A stretch of DNA of 47,800 nt, taken from NCBI GenBank assembly GCA_017461775.1, contig JAFTXD010000096.1, positions 1 through 47,800 of the forward strand, written 5' to 3'. Within the stretch, counting starts at the first letter, position 1; every line of letters starts with the position of its first letter. The position numbers and the translations under genes are program-made. The notes under the pieces are model-generated. The model was not told the origin of the DNA. It did no database searches and saw nothing but the letters and a program-made list of their open reading frames with translations. This stretch comes from Lachnospiraceae bacterium. Its GTDB lineage: Bacteria; Bacillota; Clostridia; Lachnospirales; Lachnospiraceae. Positions 34,711-43,395 of the stretch are shown here, in pieces.

Positions 34711-37700
34711 ATGAAACGCAAGACAAGACAACTTTTCAAAAGAGTCATTGCAATGGTATGTGCCGTTCTTACGGTATTTACCGGTATGTTTTCTGACGTG
34801 AGCACCGTGAATGTGCAGGCGGCAGGCGAGCATACCCTTTGGGTTGTGGGCGACTCTACCGTCAGCGCTTTTTCGGACGCATATTATTATCCGAGATACG
34901 GCTACGGAACTCAGTTAGGTAACTATCTGAATGATACCTACACTGTACAGAATCTGGCAGTGTCAGGAACAAGCTCTAAGAGCTTTACAACACATGCAAA
35001 CTATTCAACTTTGACTGGTGGCATAAAGGCAGGGGATACCTTGGTGGTTGGCTTTGGTCATAATGACGAAAAGGCCGACGATTCAGCAAGATACACCTCC
35101 CCTTTAGGTGACTATACCACCGAGGGATCCTTTGCTAAGAGCCTTTATGATAATTATATCAAGATGGCTCAGGACGCAGGCGCAGAGGTTATTCTCTGTA
35201 CCCCTATTGTAAGAAGAACTGCTACCACCGGTTCCTGGAGCAACAACCAGCTCCATGTGGCAAACGATGGTGACTACGCACAGGTCATCCGTGATCTGGG
35301 TAGTGCAGTAAGTGTGCCGGTAGTTGATTTAACTACACTTACTAAGAATCTCTATGATTCCTTAGGCGCAGAAGAGACTTTATATCTTCACGCATGGACC
35401 AAGAATGATGCAGGCAGCGTGGACAACACCCACCTGAATATCTATGGTGCAAAGAAGGTGGCATGGTTATTTGCAAATGCCGCAGCTTCTACCTCAACCA
35501 ATCTGGCGTCTGCTATCACTTTAGCAGCAGGCGAGCCTGCAAAGGCAACCGATTTGGTATCTAATCCGGACTTCGTGGAAAAGGACTATGATAACAATTT
35601 AGCACAGAGTACCTTATGGGCAGATTATACCATTGGTGACGTTGCATTTAAGGGTACTGCTTTCGGTAATCTGGGAGGAAATCCAAGTGCCTCCAATTAT
35701 ACCTTTGAGACAGATGCTAACGGCGATATGCATATGGTGGCTATGAATAATAAGGGTAAGATTGCAAGTACCGGAGACGGATTAATCATGTACTACTACA
35801 AGGTGCCTGTGACCAGTAGCTTCAGCTTATCTGCAAAGGCTACCGTGAATTCCTTTGATGCAAACTCACAGGTGGCATTTGGTTTGATGGCCCGTGATGA
35901 TATGTACATCGATTTATATGATCAGACCATTGCTTCCGATTATGTGGCGGCAGGTACTTTGGGTACCGGTTGCAATTGCTTCTATCGTAAGGATGGAAAG
36001 CTTGGCGGTAAGGCAGCTCTTTCCGGCACTCTTGCAGCGGGCAACAGCTACAATTTAAGCATTGTAAGCAATTCTGATGGTTATACCTGTACCTTTGGTG
36101 ATGAGACTCCCCAGAGTGCAGGCTACGATTTCGCACTTACCAGTGTGGATTCTGAGTATGTATACATTGGTATGTTTGTAGCAAGAAATGCAAACATTAC
36201 CTTCAGCAATATTGAACTTATTGTGGATGGCGTGACCATCGCAAGTACCGTAAAGCAGGAATACAGCGTAGCGGTGAGTGCAGAGGAAAACGGCAGCGCC
36301 AAGGCAAATACTTCTTCCGCAGTGGCAGGTACTACCGTAAATCTTACCGCAACTCCTAATGCGGGCTACTATCTGAAGGAGTGGCAAGTGGTAAGTGGTG
36401 ATGTGACCATCACTGACAACAGCTTTATAATGCCAGCCGGGAACGTAGAAGTGAAGGCAGTATTTGAAGCATATCCTACCTCATGGAATTTCCGCAGCGG
36501 CTCCGCAATTATGGGTACCGAAACGGGAGCTTTAGTGCAGGGCGCAACCCAGACCGTTGCAGGACTTACCATTGATGCAACCGCATCCGGTGCGAAGTTT
36601 GACTCTTATAACAGAAGCGATTGGGCGCAGGTAAATAATGGCACCGTCATTACCATTCCGGTAGAGGGCGCAAGTAAGGTAACCGTTACCTCCTATGGCG
36701 CAGGTGTGTTTACTGTAGATGGTCAGGCAGCTACAGAGAAGACCCAGACCTTTATCTGCACAGGTACTGACAATAAGGTAACCCTTACCTATACCGCAAA
36801 TGATTATCTTGGTGCTATCGAGGTAGTACCTTATGCTATGGTACAGGAAGGTACCGTAGATTTTAAAACTTCCAATCTTGCAGACGCTAAGGGCTTCTCA
36901 GGAGCAAGTATCGTGGATTCCGGAACCGGGCATGGTCTCCAGACCAAGGCGGCAGATGCAACCCTGACCCTTACCTTATCTGATTATGCCAATGTGGTAG
37001 TTACCACTTGTAGATATGGTGCAGGTCTTTCCGGTACTATGACAGCTTCTTCCGGAACTGTTTCTACAGCGGAAGTAGATGAGAGCGGAGCAAATGCACC
37101 TGTTTATACCGTAGCATACGCAGAGCCGGGTGAGCTCACCCTTACCTTTGCGTCAAATATGTATATTCACAGCGTAGCTGTAGAGTATGTGGAACCCATC
37201 GTTGGTGGTAACAGCATCACTGTAGCTGCTACCGAAGGTGGTAGTGCAGCAGCAGATGCGTCTGTAGCAACAGAAGGTACCAAGGTATCTCTTACTGCAA
37301 AGGCTGACGCAGGGTACTACTTCAAGGAGTGGCAGGTAGTGAGTGGCGGCGTGACCGTCACAGATAACAGCTTTACCATGTCTACAGGCAACGTAGAGGT
37401 AAAGGCTGTATTTGAACCATACAGATATGAGTGGAATTTCCGCAGTGGTTCTGCCATCATGGGAACCGAGAACGGTATCCTGGTACAGGGTAAGGCGGAG
37501 AGCTTTGAAGGATTAACCATCGATGCAACCGCATCCGGTGCAAAATTTGATGCATATAACAGAACTGATTGGGCACAGGCAAATGCCGGCACTGTAATTA
37601 CTGTTCCTGTAGAGGGCTCCAGTAAGGTGACCGTAACCTCTTATAGTGCAGGTTCCTTCTCCGTAGACGGCGAGGCAGCAACGGAGGCTTCACAGACCTT

Positions 37701-40700
37701 CTTTTGCACCGGTGAGGATAATAAGGTTACTATTGCATTTACCGCAAATGATTATCTTGGTTCCATTGCTGTAGTTCCTTATTCAGAGGCTAAGGCTGGC
37801 ACCATCGCATTTGGCAGCGCAGCAGCAGATGCTAAGTGGGACGGAGTTGCTTTAACTGACATGGCATTAGGAAACTCCCATGGTATCCAGACCAAGGCAG
37901 AGGGTTCAACCATTACTCTTACCTTAACAGATAAGGCAAACCTTGTAGTAACTACTTGCCGCTATGGTGCAGGTACCGGAGCAACTATGACAGCTTCTTC
38001 CGGTGAAGTAACCACTTCTACTTGGGATGAGAGTGGCGCAGACGGTATGGTATTTACCGTTATGGGCGTGGAAGCCGGTACTGTGACTCTTACCTTTGGA
38101 AGTAATGTATACATCCATGAGCTTATGGTGGAATACATGAAGGAGGTAGGAAATAGAAATATCGATGTTTGGGATTTAGGTGGTGTTTTAGAAAGCGATA
38201 CTAAGACTTACACCAATAATGTTACTCCTGAGGCAATTATTGCTGCAGGTATCAATAAGACCTATCCGGGTAATGTAGTATTCGGAGACTTGACCGTTGT
38301 AGCAAACAAGGGAAGTGACAGAATTTATACTACAGTAGAGGCATTAAAGGATGTTACCTACGGAACTTATGGTTATGCAACCAAAGAGTATGCAGATGGT
38401 TATACCTCTGCAGGCTGCTACTACACCAACGGTACCGGTGGTGCAAGCAGAAGATATCTGACCATCGCCAATGTACAGGCTGGGGATAAGATTGTATTCT
38501 ACGGCGGTATCCATGGTGGTTCCGATACCCAGTTCATCTTTGAAGGACAGGGAACGGCAAGTGCGCAGAAGGAAACCGTAGATATTAAGGCGGCAGAATT
38601 TGAAAGATTTGAATTTGTAGCAGAATATACCGGCACCTATAAGATTTGGGAAAATGCTGCCGGAAAAGCATTATATCACAGGGTAGTGAGAGTACCGGGC
38701 GTAGCAGTAAGCGGTACTATCAGTGTGGCTGAGGGTGACAACAAGTACATCGGAACCGCACATTCTGTAAAGTTTATTAACGATACTACCAAGCAGGAAA
38801 CCATGGCAGTGCTGGATGGTGATACCTTTACCGCAACCCTGGCTCCTGGCTACAGCTATACCGCAGTACTTATGGATGCGGTTGGTTATGGATTTACCGC
38901 AGACAGTAGAGTGGTTACCACCACCGATACAGAGGGCTTAACCGGTAAGACCGGCGTTAATCTTGTAATCGAGCCCAAGGAAACTTATACCTTCTCCGGT
39001 AAGATTACCGGCTTTGCAGATGGTTATGATGTTTCCAAGCTTTCGGTAACCATGGTTCCACCCGCAGACTCTACTCTGCTCAGTGTGGATTTAACCATTG
39101 ATGAGTCCTTAAGCTTCACCGCAATGCTGGAGCCGGATTCTGATTACACCATTCAGATTGCAGGTGTAAATGACTATGAGGTAAAGAGTGAGCTTGTAAT
39201 CAACAAGAATGCAAATTACAGTGCAGATATTCAGGTTGGATTAAAGCCTATGTACAAGGTAGACGGTGGATTTATCGGACTTGCAGAGGGGGCATCCTTA
39301 ACCGCACTCAGCTTTGAAAATGTGGAAGATGGCTATACCTACACAGCGGACGTAACCGCAGAAGGATACTCCATCAGCTTAAGAGATGGTTCTTATCAGG
39401 CAAAGGCTACCATTGATGGTTATAGCACAATCACCCATGTGGTAGTTGCAGGTGCAGCAGTAAGCAAGGATATTATGTTTAAGTCCACCGCAGCAGCTCC
39501 CGCACTTGATTGGGTAGCGGACGTATACGTAGGATATCCTGATAAGGCAAACAATTATGACACCGTAAGCGAGGCAGTAGCAGCTTGTGCAGCGATGAAG
39601 CCTTCTAAGGAAGAAGAGCGTATTACCGTACATATTGCTCCTGGTACCTACAGAGAGCAGATTGTAGTGAATACACCTTATATCAGCTTTGTAAACGATA
39701 CGGACGAAGAAGTATTATTAACCTGGTATTATGGTATCGGATATCAGTACTACAGTATTGATTCCACCGGATATTATAATCCTGAAAACGCATACGATCA
39801 GTATGCAAAGGGTAAGCCAAATGACTGGGGCTGTGCAGTATATATCAAGCCTGCAGCAACGGCATTCCGTGCAGAGGGCATTACCTTTGAAAATTCCTTC
39901 AACCGTTATATTACGGACGAAGAGCTTTTGGACGGCGCAGAGCCTTCCGGTTCAGAAGCAATCAGCTTTGAGAGAAAGTACGGCGCAGACGTACAGAGTA
40001 AGGCAGCTACCGAGCGTGCGGCAGCAGTGGTTATTAAGGCGGACAAGGTTGAGTTTATGGACTGTTCTTTCTTAAGTAGCCAGGATACCTTACTTACCGG
40101 TAATGCAGGTTACGATGTATACTTCAAGAACTGCTTTATCGAAGGTCAGACAGACTATATCTATGGTGATGGTAATGCAATCTTTGATGCATGTGAACTC
40201 AGCTTCAAGGGCTACAGTGCAGGAAGCACCGGCGGATATATTACCGCAGCAAAGCCTTCATCAGGTGTAAGCGGATACTTATTCAGAAACTGTGTAGTGA
40301 CCGCAAATGATGAGTTAACCGTAACTCCGGGCTATCTCGGAAGACCTTGGGGACCGGACGCGAAGGTAATGTTCGTAAATACCAAGTTAGAAAGCGCAGA
40401 CCTGATTACTGCAAAGGGCTGGCATGATATGAGTGGTGCAACACCGGAGAATGCAAACTTCTACGAGTATAACACCACCGATATGAATGGTAATGCAGTG
40501 GATACCTCTTCCCGTAGAGGTAAGGTTGCGGACGAAGCTACCGCGGCAGCATGGACCAGAGAATACTACTTTGGCGACTGGATACCTTACTACTATGTAG
40601 AAGAAGCTACAAGTGTTGCATTTGAAGTAGCACCTTTCGTAACCGATAATGGTGACATCAACACACCTTATCCGGGACATACCCTGACCGTAGGATATTC

Positions 40701-42975
40701 CTTAGGTGATGCAAATGATGCAAACGATGCTTCTAAGATTGAATGGTATCGTGTAAAAGAGGGCGCAACGGACGTATTAGTAAAGACCTCTTATGCAAGC
40801 ATTGACAAGACCTATGTAATCGCTTCTGAGGATATCGGATATCAGATTAAGGTAGTGGTAACTCCTGTAACCGTAAGTGGTGTAAGTGGCACCGCAGCTT
40901 CCTACACCGTAGAAGAAGTGGTAAGAGACGGTTATGAGAATCCGGATGCATCAGGCTCTGATGTTATCTTAGGCGATGGCGTAAACATTTTCCTTGTAGG
41001 TGATTCTACCGTGAAGGATTATTCCGCAGCAGGCATCTGGTCCGGCGGAAAGGCAAGAAACGAAGGCGCATGGGGTGAATTCTTCCAGAGCTACTTCAAC
41101 GACGAAAAGGTAACGGTTGTAAACTATGCAAACGGCGGTAGAAGTGCAAGAAACTTCATCAATGAAGGTTCTCTGGACTTAGTGGCTGAGAAGATTGGTG
41201 AGGGAGATTATCTCTTCATCCAGTTCGGTCACAATGACTGTGCAAACGGTTCCGGATATCTGGCAGACAGATATGTACCTCTTGGTGAGCCGGATGCAAA
41301 TGGTGTATATCCAACCACCGCAGGTACCAAGGTGGCAACACCTGCAGAGCTTGCAAATGCTGGCTATGGTGATACCTGTTATACTTATGACTGTGGCGGT
41401 ACCTATAAGTGGTATCTGATGCAGTATGTTGAGGTGGCAAGAGAAGCGGGAGCTACTCCTGTACTGGTAACTCCGGTATCCAGAATGTACTACAATTCTG
41501 ACGGAACCATTAAGGCGCATCATGATTCTACCGATGCAACCACCGGTACACAGGTAACCTCGAACAATGCTTACGTAACAGCAGTAAAACAGCTGGCAGA
41601 AGAGCAGAATATTCTGCTTGTGGATGGTTTTGAATTAACCAAGGAGCTTTTTGAGGATGCATATACTGCATGCGGCAGCAGTACTTATGGCGCACAGATT
41701 ATGCATACCGGTGATAAGACTCATAACAATAAGTTGGGTGGTTTGATTGAGGCAGCAGCAATTGCTTCTGCAATCCAGAATATGGAATTAAATATTTCCT
41801 ACGCAGTGAAGACTCCTGCACAGATTCTGGGCGAAACTACCGACGGAACTACCGTATTTAGCGTAAATGGAAGCAGTGTACTTACTGCATATGATATTAA
41901 CAGTGATTATGCGGATAGAGCTTCTTATTGGGAAGGCATCGGCCAGACCATGTTTGCAGCGATTGCAGAGAAGGCAGAAGCCCTTGCAGGAGAAGGTGAA
42001 GCGGATCCTACACCTACTGCAGCACCGACGCAGTCCCCTGCACCTACTGCGGCGCCTACCGAGTCCCCTGCACCTACCGCAGCGCCTACCGAGTCCCCTG
42101 CACCTACTGTAGCACCTACCGAGGCGCCTACAGCAACTCCTTCTGTCGATGATGTGAAGGCAGAGACCAGCAAGACAATGGATGCTTTAGAGGAGCTTGC
42201 AAACGTAGAAAATGTAGAAGAGCTTGTAGAAAAGATTGCAGATATTGTTGAGGAATATATTGAAACAATTTGTGATGTCTGGGCAGAGGCAACTACCGTT
42301 TCAGAAGATGTAATGAAAGAACTGGCTGATGTAGAGAAGCAGATTACAGAGCTGAATCCTGAGGCGAAGGTAATTCCTGAAAATCATCAGGATTGCGATT
42401 TCCCGATGCAGAAGGTAGAGAATGCACTTCTTTCTGCACCAGCAGGTGGTAGATTGTATGTGAAGTCAGCAACACTGGAGGATGAGCAGAAGACAGCAGC
42501 AAAGACTCTCAATGTAACCGATGCACAGCTTGCAGGAGCAGAAGTATTTGATATGACCCTGCTTGATGATGCTCGTACAGAGGCAGAGCTGGCAGCTCCG
42601 GTTCGTGTAACCTTTGGAATTACGGAAGGAATGACCGGCAAAGTACTTAAGCTGGTACATTTCGGTGAGAAGACGGAGCTTTTGGATGTAACTCTTAGTA
42701 CAGATGGAAAGAGTGCAAGTGCAGTAGTGACCAGCTTCAGTGAGTTTGCATTGATTGCAGTTGCTGATATTCAGCAGCCTGCTCCGGTAAATCCGCCCGC
42801 AAGCAGTACAGGCAATACAGGAAATACTGTGATTGATACAATTATAAGCGTAGTGTCACCGAAGATGGGTGATATGGGTAGTATGGTACCATGGCTTGTA
42901 ATTGGAACCATCGGTTTAGTATGTGTTGTTGCAGCGTTCGGAGTTTCCGTGCAGCGTAAAAAGAAAGAAGATTAA
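34711..42975 (+). CDS. Giant surface pectin esterase: CE8 plus two SGNH acetylesterase domains
   Basis: 2754 residues with a signal peptide (about 1-37). Domain 1 (45-255) is an SGNH/CE12-like esterase: GDST (Ser49), GFGHND (114-119), DNTH (Asp238, His241). Residues 517-830 and 831-1145 are tandem modules, each a bacterial surface repeat (GYYLKEWQVVSGDVTI type) plus a beta-rich NFRSGSAIMG unit. 1150-1595 are beta-sandwich modules. 1600-1960 is a CE8 pectin methylesterase with SSQDT (Asp1792), QTDYIYG (Asp1815) and LGRPWG (Arg1878). 2090-2400 is a second SGNH esterase (Ser2099, QFGHND 2171-2176, Asp2335, His2338). A Pro/Thr linker (2433-2477), an acidic helical region and a C-terminal SPKMGD/helix/basic tail follow. 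It would strip methyl and acetyl groups from pectin at the cell surface. Confidence 0.93.
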   Translation: MKRKTRQLFKRVIAMVCAVLTVFTGMFSDVSTVNVQAAGEHTLWVVGDSTVSAFSDAYYYPRYGYGTQLGNYLNDTYTVQNLAVSGTSSKSFTTHANYSTLTGGIKAGDTLVVGFGHNDEKADDSARYTSPLGDYTTEGSFAKSLYDNYIKMAQDAGAEVILCTPIVRRTATTGSWSNNQLHVANDGDYAQVIRDLGSAVSVPVVDLTTLTKNLYDSLGAEETLYLHAWTKNDAGSVDNTHLNIYGAKKVAWLFANAAASTSTNLASAITLAAGEPAKATDLVSNPDFVEKDYDNNLAQSTLWADYTIGDVAFKGTAFGNLGGNPSASNYTFETDANGDMHMVAMNNKGKIASTGDGLIMYYYKVPVTSSFSLSAKATVNSFDANSQVAFGLMARDDMYIDLYDQTIASDYVAAGTLGTGCNCFYRKDGKLGGKAALSGTLAAGNSYNLSIVSNSDGYTCTFGDETPQSAGYDFALTSVDSEYVYIGMFVARNANITFSNIELIVDGVTIASTVKQEYSVAVSAEENGSAKANTSSAVAGTTVNLTATPNAGYYLKEWQVVSGDVTITDNSFIMPAGNVEVKAVFEAYPTSWNFRSGSAIMGTETGALVQGATQTVAGLTIDATASGAKFDSYNRSDWAQVNNGTVITIPVEGASKVTVTSYGAGVFTVDGQAATEKTQTFICTGTDNKVTLTYTANDYLGAIEVVPYAMVQEGTVDFKTSNLADAKGFSGASIVDSGTGHGLQTKAADATLTLTLSDYANVVVTTCRYGAGLSGTMTASSGTVSTAEVDESGANAPVYTVAYAEPGELTLTFASNMYIHSVAVEYVEPIVGGNSITVAATEGGSAAADASVATEGTKVSLTAKADAGYYFKEWQVVSGGVTVTDNSFTMSTGNVEVKAVFEPYRYEWNFRSGSAIMGTENGILVQGKAESFEGLTIDATASGAKFDAYNRTDWAQANAGTVITVPVEGSSKVTVTSYSAGSFSVDGEAATEASQTFFCTGEDNKVTIAFTANDYLGSIAVVPYSEAKAGTIAFGSAAADAKWDGVALTDMALGNSHGIQTKAEGSTITLTLTDKANLVVTTCRYGAGTGATMTASSGEVTTSTWDESGADGMVFTVMGVEAGTVTLTFGSNVYIHELMVEYMKEVGNRNIDVWDLGGVLESDTKTYTNNVTPEAIIAAGINKTYPGNVVFGDLTVVANKGSDRIYTTVEALKDVTYGTYGYATKEYADGYTSAGCYYTNGTGGASRRYLTIANVQAGDKIVFYGGIHGGSDTQFIFEGQGTASAQKETVDIKAAEFERFEFVAEYTGTYKIWENAAGKALYHRVVRVPGVAVSGTISVAEGDNKYIGTAHSVKFINDTTKQETMAVLDGDTFTATLAPGYSYTAVLMDAVGYGFTADSRVVTTTDTEGLTGKTGVNLVIEPKETYTFSGKITGFADGYDVSKLSVTMVPPADSTLLSVDLTIDESLSFTAMLEPDSDYTIQIAGVNDYEVKSELVINKNANYSADIQVGLKPMYKVDGGFIGLAEGASLTALSFENVEDGYTYTADVTAEGYSISLRDGSYQAKATIDGYSTITHVVVAGAAVSKDIMFKSTAAAPALDWVADVYVGYPDKANNYDTVSEAVAACAAMKPSKEEERITVHIAPGTYREQIVVNTPYISFVNDTDEEVLLTWYYGIGYQYYSIDSTGYYNPENAYDQYAKGKPNDWGCAVYIKPAATAFRAEGITFENSFNRYITDEELLDGAEPSGSEAISFERKYGADVQSKAATERAAAVVIKADKVEFMDCSFLSSQDTLLTGNAGYDVYFKNCFIEGQTDYIYGDGNAIFDACELSFKGYSAGSTGGYITAAKPSSGVSGYLFRNCVVTANDELTVTPGYLGRPWGPDAKVMFVNTKLESADLITAKGWHDMSGATPENANFYEYNTTDMNGNAVDTSSRRGKVADEATAAAWTREYYFGDWIPYYYVEEATSVAFEVAPFVTDNGDINTPYPGHTLTVGYSLGDANDANDASKIEWYRVKEGATDVLVKTSYASIDKTYVIASEDIGYQIKVVVTPVTVSGVSGTAASYTVEEVVRDGYENPDASGSDVILGDGVNIFLVGDSTVKDYSAAGIWSGGKARNEGAWGEFFQSYFNDEKVTVVNYANGGRSARNFINEGSLDLVAEKIGEGDYLFIQFGHNDCANGSGYLADRYVPLGEPDANGVYPTTAGTKVATPAELANAGYGDTCYTYDCGGTYKWYLMQYVEVAREAGATPVLVTPVSRMYYNSDGTIKAHHDSTDATTGTQVTSNNAYVTAVKQLAEEQNILLVDGFELTKELFEDAYTACGSSTYGAQIMHTGDKTHNNKLGGLIEAAAIASAIQNMELNISYAVKTPAQILGETTDGTTVFSVNGSSVLTAYDINSDYADRASYWEGIGQTMFAAIAEKAEALAGEGEADPTPTAAPTQSPAPTAAPTESPAPTAAPTESPAPTVAPTEAPTATPSVDDVKAETSKTMDALEELANVENVEELVEKIADIVEEYIETICDVWAEATTVSEDVMKELADVEKQITELNPEAKVIPENHQDCDFPMQKVENALLSAPAGGRLYVKSATLEDEQKTAAKTLNVTDAQLAGAEVFDMTLLDDARTEAELAAPVRVTFGITEGMTGKVLKLVHFGEKTELLDVTLSTDGKSASAVVTSFSEFALIAVADIQQPAPVNPPASSTGNTGNTVIDTIISVVSPKMGDMGSMVPWLVIGTIGLVCVVAAFGVSVQRKKKED
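42004..42150 (+). repeat. Pro/Thr-linker minisatellite inside the giant gene
   Basis: A 30-bp unit encoding PAPTAAPTES is repeated in frame about four times with small changes. It separates the second esterase from the C-terminal anchoring region and probably varies in length between strains. Confidence 0.8.
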
Positions 42976-42979
42976 GATG

Positions 42980-43012
42980 AGGAAGAGGTGGGTATAATGC
43001 CCGCCTCTTCCT
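42980..43012 (+). terminator. Terminator after the giant pectin esterase gene
   Basis: AGGAAGAGG / CCTCTTCCT with an inner GGG/CCC, followed by a short AT tract (TATATAG). The T-run is weak. Confidence 0.65.
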
Positions 43013-43025
43013 TATATAGTGGAAG

Positions 43026-43306
43026 AAAGTATGGTAGGGGCAGGAATGGGGAGCGCACCGGAATAGGGCAGGGGAATTTTGAATATGGAAATATTTTAGA
43101 ATTTCTTAGCTTACTGCTCTATACACAGCGGAATTCGAGCATGGATGCTCGAATTAGGATGCACTGCGAATGGACGCGCATTGCATCCGACGCGTTGCTA
43201 TTTCTAACACATATGCAGTAAGCTTAGAAATTCTTAAATATTGGAATCTGAAAAATTCTCCTGCCCTATCCCGGTGCGCTCCCCATTCCTGCCCCTACCA
43301 TACTTT
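43026..43306 (+). repeat. Giant hairpin element, copy 2: candidate structured RNA
   Basis: A 281-nt homologue of the element at 33363. The outer stem (43026-43080 with 43252-43306) is 55 bp with one G.U and one A.C. A 9x9 internal loop (GAATATGGA against GGAATCTGA) precedes a 28-bp stem (43090-43117 with 43215-43242) with T.T mismatches at 43097 and 43107. Hairpin A has 9 bp and loop ATGGAT (43132-43155); hairpin B has GGATGCA/TGCATCC, a C.T mismatch, TGCG/CGCA and loop ATGGAC (43157-43188). The end runs into TTTTT. Pairing partners differ from copy 1 but match in position. It lies between a terminator and the hydrogenase promoter. Confidence 0.85.
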
Positions 43307-43337
43307 TTACAATATGTACGTAATTTAGCAAAATATG

Positions 43338-43366
43338 TTGCAATATGCTCTAAAGAATGATATATT
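43338..43366 (+). promoter_or_regulatory. Promoter of the [FeFe] hydrogenase gene
   Basis: TTGCAA and TATATT are separated by exactly 17 nt, about 30 nt before the start codon and downstream of the giant hairpin. Confidence 0.65.
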
Positions 43367-43395
43367 TTTAACAAACATACTTTGGAGGAAAATGT

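Noticed and set aside
42004-42150. Short tandem repeats resembling a CRISPR or satellite array
   Set aside because: They are in frame and encode a Pro/Thr linker; there are no distinct spacers and no cas genes.
33363-43306. Retron or reverse-transcriptase-linked RNA
   Set aside because: No reverse transcriptase frame is found near either hairpin.
33363-43306. Insertion-sequence ends flanking a composite transposon
   Set aside because: No transposase is present, copies are in the same orientation, and their arms have diverged with compensation, unlike recent IS copies.
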